A stretch of 64,000 nt of DNA from contig JAHLTZ010000013.1 of NCBI GenBank assembly GCA_025786725.1, positions 62,001 to 126,000 of the forward strand, written 5' to 3'. Positions 9,771-20,749 of the stretch are shown one piece after another (within the stretch, counting starts at the first letter, position 1; each line of letters starts with the position of its first letter). This stretch comes from Syncephalis fuscata. Its lineage: Eukaryota; Zoopagomycota; Zoopagomycetes; Zoopagales; Piptocephalidaceae. The position numbers and the translations under genes are program-made. The notes beneath the pieces are model-generated. The model searched no databases. It saw nothing but the letters and a program-made list of their open reading frames with translations, and was not told where the DNA came from.

Positions 9771-11561
9771 TCATTGAACTTTGGCAGCTACTAAACGGCG
9801 CTGCACTTTGCCTGTAGCAGTTTTGGGAATGGTATTCATAATATAGACACGCGATGGCACCTTGAAGGCCGATAGCTTTTCGCGACAATAAGTACGAATA
9901 CGCTCAGATTCAGCATCAATTTGTTCCTTTGTCGCTTGGTCAGCGTCGGGAACACGATCGGATACGATAGCACAATGAACAACTTCGCCGTAGACGTCGT
10001 CAGGTGCGGCGAAACACACGGCATCTTTTACATCTGGGCAGGATAGCAGTGCCGAGTCGACTTCGATGGGTGATATCTTTTCACCGCCCCGATTAATTAA
10101 TTCTTTAATACGACCAGTGATGGTTAGATAACCTTCGGTGTCAAGCTTGCCGCGGTCACCAGTACGGAACCAGCGGCTATCGGCATTATTAGCGGCAGCA
10201 GGTTCGAATGGATCAGCCGGGAAGAAGCCAGTACGATTGGCTTCGGGATTATCGCGATAGCCAGCGGTGACATTAAGTCCACGAACGCATACTTCGCCTT
10301 GTTCTCCGTTGGGCACGGCCTTGCCATCATCGTCACGGATGGTTAGTTCTACGCCCTGCGGCAAGCCTACAGTACCCGGGCGATGCTCCTTAGGTGGCAA
10401 TGGATTGGAGCACATCTGATGTGCAGCTTCAGTCATAGCGTAGGCTTCTAGAACCGGCGCATCAAACGCCGATTCAAGCTGATGAAGTGTGTGGGGTGCC
10501 AATGCCGACGAACACGAACGAATAAAACGTAGCTTGGGCAATGGATTAGGCAATGGCGTACGAAGTAGAATTGTATGAATTGTTGGTACTAATATTATTG
10601 TTAATAAATCTGTAGTAATAAAAGCAACAGTTATTTACCTGCAGAATACCAAGTGGCTTTAAATTTGGTGATTTGTGACCAGAAAGCACTTGCAGAAAAC
10701 TTGGCAGGAATAATACAAGCACCACCGCTTCTAAGTGTGCTCAGAAATGATGCAATAAGTCCATGAACATGGAATAGTGGCATGACTACTAATGAACAGT
10801 CGCTTTCTTTTAATTCATAGGTGCGAACAATGTTATCGAGTGTTGTGCGAATATTACGATGTGTTAATGGCACACCTATTGATAAATAATTATAAATTGT
10901 TAATTAGTAAATGAATTTACGTAAATCTGCATCATCACTTACATTTAGGACGGCCAGTCGTGCCTGAAGTATGCAATACTAGTGCTATATCGTCCGGCGT
11001 TGCTCGCCAAAGTTGGTCGTAGTTGGCGGGGGATACAGCAGTAAGCAACTGAGTCTTGCCATCCTTAAACACTTCAGTTACCGATAGATTTACTTCGTTA
11101 AATGAATTGTCCGTACTTGGCAACTCCTCGTCAATCTCAATAACACGGCAATCGAGCTCGTTTGCTGCTTTAACAGCTGCAGCGCCTGATTTCGACCAGC
11201 CAGCCGGAACAATGACCACCCGACTGCCTGTATCCTCGATGTAGAAACGCACCTCTTCAGCGTTGTAGGCAGGATTTAATGGTGCAGCCGTCCAGCCAAT
11301 ACAGGCACAAGCCAGAAAAGCAGCAGTGCAGGCTAGGCCATTTGGCAGTACTGTAATGACAATATCGCCGCGTGACAAGCCTAAAGCGCTATCAAGCGCG
11401 CTAGCAAGCTGCGCGCAAACCCGATGATACTCTTGGTATGAAATACGCTGGCTTTTCGTTGGATTGGGAATATAAATGGCCGCTTCATTATCTTGTGCTT
11501 CATTGCCGCGGTGGAAGACATCGGTCAATGTAGGGCCAGCTGACGAGGTGAGTAGAGCCAT
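9771..11561 (-). CDS. Oxalate--CoA ligase-like acyl-activating enzyme (Pcs60/AAE3 family)
   Basis: Exons 10,943-11,561, 10,639-10,875 and 9,771-10,588 join in phase to give 557 residues, normal for the family. Visible ANL-superfamily motifs are HTSGTTGRPK (ATP P-loop), PLFHVHGL, FIRSCSSALAP, EAYAMTEAAHQM, WFRTGDRGKLD, GRIKELINRGGEKISPIEVD and the C-terminal catalytic lysine in PKTATGKVQRR. The string after the P-loop (VPLTHRN...) and the SCSSALAP block closely resemble plant AAE3 and yeast Pcs60, which activate oxalate to oxalyl-CoA. The C-terminus (VAAKVQ) is not a PTS1 tripeptide, unlike yeast Pcs60. Oxalate as the substrate is inferred from the subfamily resemblance. Confidence 0.88.
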
Positions 11562-12598
11562 GGTTTTCTTTTGTTATCAGTGCTTATACTGCTGAATACA
11601 AAAAAATAAAAGACTAGATACTTATGATGTGTGTGTGTGTTGTTTGCTAAGAAAGGAACACTGACAATTGCGTGGAATATAAAGCAGTTGTCCAAGATAC
11701 TTGAAACGTCATCCAAGTCCACCCCAATATCGGCGTACGATGTGCGTGTTACACTACAAAAAGTGTGAAGTCACCAAATAAAGCGATTGCGTTCCGTTGC
11801 TAAACGGATATCAAGTATTGTTAGTGCTATTTTTAGTTTACCCGGCCACTTCCGTATTGCTTTCTTTGTACAAGTTCTACTGATATGACCAGTTTATTAA
11901 CGATATTGGTACTATTGTAATCGTAATATCATATTTTACACCATATCTATCTTTATCTCTTTTTCAAACAAGCATATTTATTTTTACGTCGGGTCTGTCA
12001 GCAGATCAACGCTTTCTATAATTACCAAAAACGGTAATGACAGCAAGTTCATCAAGTATAACATTCTACAAATTAACATGTAATAAAATAACTAGCCGTA
12101 TTTATAATACTAATAAATCATAAATCATTTTACCCACTATGTGTATACAAACATCTTAACAAAAATATACATGGTTGTTACATCCAATGGCTTATAAGTA
12201 TAAAGCTAGCTGTTTAATTGTATATTATAGATACTATGTTTGTATTGTAAATCTTTGCCATACTTTACCCACAAGTCAAAGGTTTCATGATGACACTATG
12301 TATAAGGGGATATGTTAAAACGACTAAACATAGCAACACGGGGCTGTTTAGTTCGGAAGAAACCGTTATTGGTGGTTTAAGCTGGACAATAGTTATTAAT
12401 ATCATGTGGAATCAATTATTCATAGACTACATTGACCCAGCTGATCAGTCGAAAATCAAGTCATTAGTATTATTTATTATTATTGTTAATAATTAAAAGT
12501 ATTAAAAATAGTGATTTTATTAATGATTTACCAAAGAATGTAGTATTATAATACTAAATCCTAAATTAGTCCATACAGAATAAATTTTTATGTATATT
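11562..12598. other. Intergenic region, no gene recognised
   Basis: A GT dinucleotide run lies at about 11,628-11,640, upstream of the ligase gene. A plus-strand open frame at 12,287-12,496 is short, AT-biased and unsupported. The rest is AT-rich without recognisable signals. Confidence 0.4.
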
Positions 12599-13033
12599 CT
12601 ATTCCTCATCACCATCTGAATCATAGTCTTCTGGTTTAGGTCTAGTAATACCATATTCGACAATACAGGTGTACTTGTTAATACTAATTTTGCCCGCAAT
12701 GTTGATTTTTTTCATAAAGTACTTGGACAGACCAATGGCGCATCTGACGGTTACCTCTTTGCCTGCCAAGCGGCCGTATTTATGACACTTGAATCGTTTA
12801 GTAATCTCCCAGCTGTTTGTACTCAAAAATAGATGTTCTTTGTTAACGGAATATACTGATCCGGCAGGCGAATCTGCATTTAAAGCATGTTGGCAGTTTG
12901 GTGCATCAAACGGAGCTTTTGGATCGTAAAGTTTACCAAAGTCCGTCGGCGTAGCTTCAGCAACCGAGATAATCGACACAGCACCCATCCAGAGCTGGAA
13001 AGCAATAGTCATCAAGCTGTTTGGCGCAACCAT
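12599..13033 (-). CDS. Small secreted protein with an acidic tail (144 aa)
   Basis: A single exon. The first ~28 residues (MVAPNSLMTIAFQLWMGAVS...) form a signal peptide ending near AEA. The mature part has four cysteines (NCQHAL, FKCHKYGR, VRCAIGL, YTCIVEYG), compatible with two disulphides. It ends in an acidic string, YDSDGDEE. No family is recognised. It stands alone with long gene-free flanks on both sides, the usual setting of secreted orphans in this window. Confidence 0.65.
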   Translation of the reverse strand: MVAPNSLMTIAFQLWMGAVSIISVAEATPTDFGKLYDPKAPFDAPNCQHALNADSPAGSVYSVNKEHLFLSTNSWEITKRFKCHKYGRLAGKEVTVRCAIGLSKYFMKKINIAGKISINKYTCIVEYGITRPKPEDYDSDGDEE

Positions 13034-14475
13034 GGTGTACGTTTAGAATGTTAATCGTTAGAGGTGAGAAAAGCGTGAAGCAGGGGTTAATTCGTAAAAA
13101 TTAGAGTAGTTTGCGGATGATGATATAAAATAGCAATAAACACAGAATTCATTGCGGTTTATATAGCTAGCGGAGCATTAATGAACAAAAAAATTACACT
13201 GGTATGTATAGGATTACAAACTGGCTGAATACAGATAGCAACACTACATTACCTATTCGGTCCTTCCATGAAGTTAGGTGTAACAATTACAGAGTTTTAG
13301 CGTTTGGATTATGGCTCGTTTTGTTAGTACACGTGCCAGACAAATAAATTATATTTCGCATTAAGCAATATCATGTGTTGCTTATCAGCTGATAGCTGCA
13401 CGTATGAGTTTTAAATTAATACCAGTAATTGCTATACTTTTTAAGCTAATTAAAACAAAAAGCAAAACCCATCAATTGCATTACTAGTACAATGCGGTAA
13501 TAGCCATTGGCCTATAATAGACCATATCTTTGGTTATACAAGCAATGGACATCACCGGCACTAAGACAGCTGTATTTTATTTGAACGATGGTCATGGCAA
13601 CAGGCTTGTTACCATTTAACATGCTCGTGTGTGTACAAAACCGAAATTACTGTAATAGCACGATATTTTTCATAGCCTATATACCTCGTGTACTGAGTTT
13701 TAAAACTGGTGCATTTGACAGGTTGGTATCAAGCTAGATAACCAATTTAGAAAGCAAATAATGTGCTTTAAGCATTAGCAGTTTGGAAAATAGAGAACAA
13801 CGCAACTGCGAATAACAAGTAAGTTTCAAGCGAGTAGACATGTACAAGCTGGCTACTAAGAATTTTAAATTACATAGTTGGCCTTAAAACAGATTGTGTA
13901 TATACGCGGCTATTGCGTAAATGATTAAAAATAGTTAATTGAATTGTACTGATAAAATACAAGCTAGCTAAAAAGATGTTTATAAATTTATTTGCACTAT
14001 TACATGTGACGATTACAAACACCGAACGAACACGTGGAGCATTAGGGAACCGCCCGTAAATACTTTCATCCTAGTAAATGAAATTTAGTTTCAGTTGCCA
14101 TATCGATGCCCAAGTTCACAATTAACGCCAGTAAATTCATATAGTAATATAGCATTAAAAATTACACACAAACAGTAAATTGGTTTTTTAACATTAAACA
14201 ATAACATAATTTATATAATCACTAATGTATAATTTTGATAAAACATAGGGGAAATAGGCATAATAAATGATACGAAATATAGCAGTAATAATGAACACTT
14301 GAGCATTACTGGCATTAAAGATGTATATACGTGCTGTTGTAATTGAATAGGTGTATGTCTATCCATTGCACGTTAAAAATATCTATCTCGTTAACCATAG
14401 CACGTTAAGAGATACAATCACATTGCTGTGTTGGCCATGATTCATGATAGTAACCAGATATTTACATATCAGCCA
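13034..14475. other. Gene-free stretch of 1.4 kb
   Basis: AT-rich DNA with no open frame, splice-linked coding structure or RNA gene that I can support. The part just upstream of 13,033 must carry the promoter of the secreted gene. Plus-strand frames at 14,428-14,650 overlap the last exon of the kinase gene in antisense and are not separate genes. Confidence 0.4.
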
Positions 14476-16326
14476 TTACACGCGCAACTCCTTGAACCGA
14501 TCTTCAATACGAGGTTTCGGTATCGCTGGACTAGCGTCGTCGCCATCGTTATTTGCGGATCCTATCGTATTGAAGGTCGCTATTGCCTCGGACTTTGTGG
14601 TATATCGTCGCAATTGGTCGGCCGCCTCTAGCAGCGCTGGTGTCAAATGATGGTGCTCATTGCCTGATTCGGCATGGTTGTCCGTGCACACTTCAATTCC
14701 TTTAATCCACTGTCGAGTAGTTGCAACAATGATTATAATAAGTAATCAATAAAACATAATTCAATTAAATAATCACTTACTGGGTCTTCTAATATCTGCT
14801 CGACGGTGATACGCTTTGAAGTGTCCGGTTCCAAAATACGATACATTAGGCGACGACATGATTCAGACAGCTTAAGGAACGGTTCAAAAGCGCCGGATCT
14901 ACGTCGTTCCAAAAATCCAAGATAGTTGGGATCGGTCCGGTTAGCTTGTCGGAATGGAATGCTTTGGAAACGCATGGCATAATAGACAATACCGCATGCC
15001 CATATATCGACTTTACGGCCATCGTATTCACGTCCTGTAAACTCTTCTGGCGCAATATACGGCTCTGATCCACATAAACCCTTTGAACGATGATTCTTGC
15101 CCTCCCAGCAGACACGGAATACATCTGATACGCCAAAATCAGTAATTTTTAGCTGGCCGTGCATGTCCATTAGTAGATTCTCCGGCTTAATATCTCTATG
15201 AGCCACGCCCATAGAGTGCAAATAGCCAATGCCTTGAATCAGCTGGCGGAAGCAACAGTTGATTTCAACAATAGTCATACAGTTGCTTTTAATGATGTGG
15301 TACAGATCGCCGCCAGGGCAGTATTCCATAACTTCACACCATTGCCAGTTTTCATCTTGAACTAAATCCACCATTTTTACAACATTGGGATGATTTAAAC
15401 TGGCTGATATGCAAAACTCGCTGGTTAATTTCTTGATGTATTCCCTTTCCGTTCATCTCTACGGCGTTTACGGAATTCCTATCAATGCCATAATTAATCC
15501 AATAGCCGCTAATTATCGCTTTATCGCTTACCTTAACTGCATATAGCGTCTCGCTAGATGTGCCATTTATATCCTCAAGTCTTCTGGCAAGACGAACCAC
15601 GGCTGATGCACCTCTTCCAATTAGACCGGCGTCACAAATACCATACTTTTTGTGTAATTGTGCTCTTTGTTCGGGCTCTTCTTCCTCTTTACGAGCAAGG
15701 CTATTGCCACGAGTAGCTGCTGCCCGATTAGCACGAGCTACATGAGCAGCAGTTGATCCTGAAGGCGAATCACCAAATGGATCGTCATCATCGTTATCTG
15801 AATCAGCACCAAAGTCGCCGCCAATAAAGGCTTGGATTGATGATGCAGATCGTTGGATAAATGGCTTATTTGCCGATGAACTTGCCGCTGCATTACCAGA
15901 TGCATTGGCACTAGCATTTGCATTAGACGATTGACGTTTTGAGTCGCCATGAATAAGTCGTTCGAGTAGTCCTGGCTTTTTAGCAGGCGGAGACGGATTA
16001 GCAGGTGCTTTATCCGTGCTAGCAGACCGTGGTGGTTCCAACAAACCATCTTTTAAATGACTAGAAGACGCTCTGTTAAATGAATCTGGTTCGCTACTTG
16101 GCGTTGTTGCATCCGGATGGTATGTATTAACTCGGCGATGTTGCCGTACACTTGCTTCTGAGTTTAAAGCACGATCTTGCTGAGCGGCAGTGGCAGCGGT
16201 AGCGTTCTGGCGTGTAGAGTTACGATGACGAGTATTGTCAACTGATCGATGGTGTGGAGCGCTTTGTCGACGACGAACATGCAAATCCATGCCAGGGGCC
16301 CAACAGTCAGTCGAGAAGGTTACCAT
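14476..16326 (-). CDS. Ser/Thr protein kinase of the HAL4/HAL5 (Sat4) family; apparent one-base frame break
   Basis: Exons are 15,532-16,326, 14,781-15,478 and 14,476-14,709, about 575 residues. The first ~225 residues are a low-complexity Ser/Ala/Asn/His tail. The kinase domain shows GLIGRGASAVVRLA, YAVK, WCEVMEYCPGGDLY, HRDIKPEN, ITDFGVSD, the insert KGLCGSEPYIAPEEF, and VDIWACGIVYYAM. The layout is that of yeast Hal4/Hal5/Npr1-group kinases, which stabilise nutrient and potassium transporters. Between EFRKRRRDERK and EYIKKLTSEF (around 15,443-15,450) the frame drops by one, in an AAAGGG run. Both sides are conserved and no intron of workable phase explains it, so a missing base is likely. 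Confidence 0.85.
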
Positions 16327-17939
16327 CTTAACAAGAGAGTAGGTGGAACTATGAGAAAATAAAAATGACTATCAGCGGTGCACAGGCACCTGAAATGAAA
16401 ATGATAAGTATTTATAGCTGACAAATGCTTATATCAGCCGAGTAAGCCACAGCTTGTTAAAGATTTGGCAGACAACGCTATTATAACACAATCAGTAACA
16501 AATAATGTCAGTCATTTAAACAATTTATGATTTTGCAAATGTATTACTACACTGTAAGATGTAGCAATAAAATCCTTAACTTACCAAAATCTACAACAGA
16601 AAATTGATTGCTGCTGCTTTTCAAGTGCCAGTTATAAAATGGAGCAGCTATACTACTGCTCTTTGTAAAATAATTTAGTGCTGTAATGCTAACAGAAACA
16701 AGGCTTGATGGCAAATAGTAAAGAAACAGAGATGAAGCGAGAATGGTCTGTAGCACAGTAGCTGATAACCAAAAGCAATGAACGCCGTTCTTGCTATGCA
16801 AAGTTCAACAAAAACCGATAAGATGAAGAAGAGAGGAGACCGCTGTGCACTACACAAAGTTTGTAGATGTAAACCTTCGGTACAGAATGTCAAGGTGAAA
16901 ATGGAAGAGCGAATAGAACAGATACTCCACCCATCCGTGCAGCTAACAAAAGAGCTGGGCAATAACTGACAGTGAGAGAGAAGGTGGTAGATGAATATGG
17001 CAGTTGATAATACGGAGCTATTTGCTTCGAGTCCCATATATTTTTTTCTGGAAATAAAAAATGTCGGTCTCAAGCTTCACCTCAGTTTTCAAGTAGAACA
17101 GTGACAATATGTTATCATATATCTTATTTAGCTTATTAATTCGATATAATAGTTTCTTTTTACAGATATTAGCACCCTGCAGCTAGTTACATTAATACAG
17201 CTACATTGACATTGCTGATTTAACAAAAATGATATTTTAAGTTACTATTTAAAACTATCGTCGCGTAACATTTTTAGAAAAGCAAAGCGATGAATTACTA
17301 GCTAAATAAATAAAATGTATTTATTTTAACAAGCCTAAATCCATTATAACTGTCTGCACGCGCTAATAACTTTATATTTTTGACGATCAATAATCAATAG
17401 TGCAATCCTATAGAATCATTAGTTACTATAATAGTAATAAGGAAGCCGTAGTTTCACCACAGTACATAACGGAACTTACTAATTTTTAGCCAAGTTTTTT
17501 CCAACAAAGGATAATCATTTTTCCATGAATTTCACATTGCAAATAGTCAGTGATATAAGTATGACGAAATAGTACAATTAATGACTGTTTTTTTTTGCAA
17601 AACTGCATATTACAGTGACATTTGACTAAACTATTTAGAAAATGGTTTCAGTGTATGAAAGTGTAGTGCAGTCATGGTTTTAAATGTGCATAACAAATTG
17701 CATTTACTAAATAGTAGATTTAAATACACTGGCTTAGGCTTTTTGTTTAATTAGAATTAAACAAAGTTTAATAAGTATTGATGTTGTTTATTCTATAAAA
17801 CTACTTATTCGTAAAATGCAGCATAAGACTATGTGTGGTTTATACGGCCAAGCCTATCATTCGGAATCAATAAATATAATCTGGAAGGCTACATTTGAAT
17901 TCAGATATAAAAATTGATGGTCTAAAGAATGCTGTCCAA
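16327..17939. other. Intergenic region, no gene recognised
   Basis: Probably contains the kinase promoter and leader, plus the 3' flank of the next gene. Open frames at 16,547-17,073 (minus) and 16,778-16,969 (plus) overlap one another antisense, have no splice support and show no domain. I treat them as chance frames. Confidence 0.4.
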
Positions 17940-19199
17940 TTAGACAGTGCTTGGTGGAAGGGCAGCATCGAAGCCAGTTGGTGTATTAGCTGTTGATACT
18001 CCAGTGGCGGTATTGCTAGTTTGGGATTTATCAGCACTGGCAGACGTGCTGGCACCAGTATTAACATTGCTACTAAGATTAAGATTAATATTAGTATTGT
18101 TAGTATGACCGGTGCTAGCAGTAGTGTTGGCAGTATTGGCAGTGTTGGCAGTGTTGGCAGTATTGGCAGTATTGGCAGTGTTGGCAGTGTTGGCATTTGG
18201 AATGGTGGAAGAGCTGGTAGAAAAGCTGGAGTTAGGTAGGCTATTTTGTGTACTCAATGTCGAGTCCAAGTCAGTGCTACTATCTCCATCAAATGAATTA
18301 TCGAATGAATTACCAAAGGTATTATCCGTAGTAAAAGGCTTAGTATTAACACTAGTGGCACTATCAGTGCTAGTATTCATACCATTGTTTGAGCCGTTGG
18401 ATAGATTCATATCATTGTTTGAACCATTAGATAGATTCATACCATTGCTTGAACCATTAGATAGATTCATACCATTGTTTGAACCATTAGATAGATTCAT
18501 ACCATTGTTTGAACCATTAGATAGATTCATACCATTGTTTGAACCATTACTCATACTAGTATCAGCTTTCGTAGCCACACCAGAGTTTGTATTGGAACTT
18601 GTGCCAGTAGTCATATCAGTGGCCAGATTCATATTATTGTTTGAACCAGTAAACGAATTCATACCATTGTTTGAGCCGTTGGATAGATTCATATCATTGT
18701 TTGAACCATTAGATAAATTCATACCATTGCTTGAACCATTGGACAAAGTTATACCATTGTTTGAACCAGTATTAATACTAGTATCTGTACTAGCACCAAT
18801 ACCAGTAACCACACCATTACGTATAACATTCTTCATACCATTCTCTGTATTAATGGCAGAATTGGTAGGCGTAACAGTATTGCCATTTGTAGTAGAGCCG
18901 TTATTTAGCGTACCGGAGGTGGAGCCAAAATCAGCGTTATTAATTCCCAATGAGTTGTCAGTAGCAGGACCAGGTAAATTGGAAGAAGACGCCATAACGG
19001 CACCATTGGTGGCCAATGAAGAACTGATTTTGTTCAATGAATTTTCATTGGTAAAGCCAAAGTTGGTGGGGCTAGCAGTAGTAGTGGAAGCTTGAGTCGA
19101 AGTGTTTTCAGTGGTTGTTTGAGGAATTGGAGAAGCGTTAGTCAAAGCCAAAGCGGCCAAAACCAAGATAGCCGTTAGAGGATAAGCGTGCATTTTCAT
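17940..19199 (-). CDS. Secreted Asn/Ser/Thr-rich repeat protein (419 aa)
   Basis: A single exon. The signal peptide (MKMHAYPLTAILVLAALALT) ends near NASPIPQ. The body is built of 10-residue repeats of the type NGMNLSNGSN, with five nearly identical copies in a row at about 18,390-18,545 and further copies at about 18,655-18,775. These are followed by a run of short TAN/TANT units at 18,120-18,195. NLS and NGS provide many N-glycosylation sequons. No membrane segment or GPI-like hydrophobic tail is seen (it ends ALPPSTV). It is probably an extracellular matrix, wall or mucin-like protein. The long plus-strand frame here (18,112-19,095) is an antisense shadow of the repeats. Confidence 0.75.
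   Translation of the reverse strand: MKMHAYPLTAILVLAALALTNASPIPQTTTENTSTQASTTTASPTNFGFTNENSLNKISSSLATNGAVMASSSNLPGPATDNSLGINNADFGSTSGTLNNGSTTNGNTVTPTNSAINTENGMKNVIRNGVVTGIGASTDTSINTGSNNGITLSNGSSNGMNLSNGSNNDMNLSNGSNNGMNSFTGSNNNMNLATDMTTGTSSNTNSGVATKADTSMSNGSNNGMNLSNGSNNGMNLSNGSNNGMNLSNGSSNGMNLSNGSNNDMNLSNGSNNGMNTSTDSATSVNTKPFTTDNTFGNSFDNSFDGDSSTDLDSTLSTQNSLPNSSFSTSSSTIPNANTANTANTANTANTANTANTANTTASTGHTNNTNINLNLSSNVNTGASTSASADKSQTSNTATGVSTANTPTGFDAALPPSTV
18120..18776 (-). repeat. In-frame coding repeats (30-bp and 9-bp units)
   Basis: Within the secreted repeat gene, a 30-bp unit resembling GAACCATTAGATAGATTCAT plus ACCATTGTTT on the plus strand is tandemly repeated. Neighbouring units are nearly identical. 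A shorter array of 9-bp GTGTTGGCA/GTATTGGCA units lies at 18,120-18,195. Both unit lengths are multiples of three, so copy-number change keeps the frame. Confidence 0.85.
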
Positions 19200-20749
19200 A
19201 GTTGTGCTTAGACAAAAAGCAGTAAATCTGTGAGTAGAGGTCGTGTAGAGAGTTGGAATGCAAGTCTCAAAGAATCAAAAATCGTCTTCAGTAAAATGAA
19301 GGAAGGAAGCGTTGCAAAAGTATTGCGTCTAGCAAGTTATGGATAAGAAATAAGCTTAAACAAGTGCCGGCCATTTTTGCATAGTTTATATAACGTTATA
19401 TCGCTACGTAAATAGCCTGCGCCCATGATTTCCTAATATAAACAAATAGCGCTTTTCTCTGTATTATGGCTTGTTTTGGAATGCGCTTTTTCAATCATAT
19501 CAGACTGCGACGAGCTTTGGGCATATCAGAATGCAACAAAGCTAAGCTCGTTAAATTGCTAAACCAAAATAAGAAATATTGCTTTATTTAATTTTGTGAT
19601 GTAAAACACGGAGATTTCGAAAGTAGGAATACGGCCAAAAATGTAAAGGCTTTAAATAGATTATGTAGAATTCCACTAAATCATAACTTGATAGAGATCA
19701 ATGTATTAGCATCATCCATTACATTTGATGAGAAGAACTAAAACCAATGTCCAAATCTATTGATAACGGGTAACTAGAATTTTAAACGGTTAAATTGTTT
19801 AAGATTTCATGTAAATTACTACGCTTCGAAAATACTCGATTGCCAAATTAATTCCATATTTGTTTACTCTAGTATATTTTTGTACACTCAAATACGCATT
19901 TAATTGCTATCAACTTAATAATATAAATAAAAGTTGAAATTTTTATTAAAAGATATAACTGCAAATAAACCAATAAAAGTCTTGTCATTTTTTGTCGGAA
20001 AGCTTTTTCTCAATATTAAGATAGAAAGTTCGCCGACAACTATATGTATTCATGCTGTAATCGTTACTATTATAGAAATACTCCTTGTATCAAATACAAA
20101 GTCCGCCTCTAGAACTTTGACCAAAATAATTTTTATTTTATTTAGATTTTTTCATTTGATTTTTAATTAATCAGTATTGAATTTATAATTACTATGTAAT
20201 AGCTCAATAATAAATAGCTTTCTAACAAATTGATAGACGAATATAAATATTTATAAATTGGATTATTTATTTATTTAAATTTGCGTTTTAATGCTTTAGC
20301 ATTCTGCTATATGTTAAATGCTTTTGACTATTATGACAATACCGGCTTTTATGCTGTCGACTCTAACCGTTACGTTTTTATGTGGGCGATCCAGGAACAT
20401 TATCAGTAATTTATTTAATTAACTATTTTACTCATATTAAAACCGTTAAATTAACATTTATCAATATGTTAACACACTAGTACGGTTTCTTAATAGATAA
20501 CCACCTTTGATAGCAATTGTTGACAATAAAGCTCAAATAATTACCTCTGTCCAATTATTTTATAATATATAATACTAAACATTCTAACATCTTGCTTTTA
20601 TTGATTCAGTAATTAGCTTGATATTTGCTACACTTTTAAGTAAAAAGTTAACAAAAGCTTTTTAAAACCATTTTAGATTAAACATTAATAGCGTGCTTTA
20701 TTTATTAATAATCAATAAACATATCAATTACTAAAGCATCAATACTCAA
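19200..20749. other. Gene-free stretch of 1.5 kb
   Basis: Upstream of the repeat-protein gene and downstream of the phosphatase fusion. It is strongly AT-rich from 19,560 on. The plus-strand frame at 19,934-20,170 is AT-biased and unsupported. No RNA gene or repeat was recognised. Confidence 0.4.

Noticed and set aside
18112-19095. A 327-codon plus-strand frame
   Set aside because: It is the antisense of the in-frame repeats of the secreted protein; the repeat period keeps the opposite strand open.
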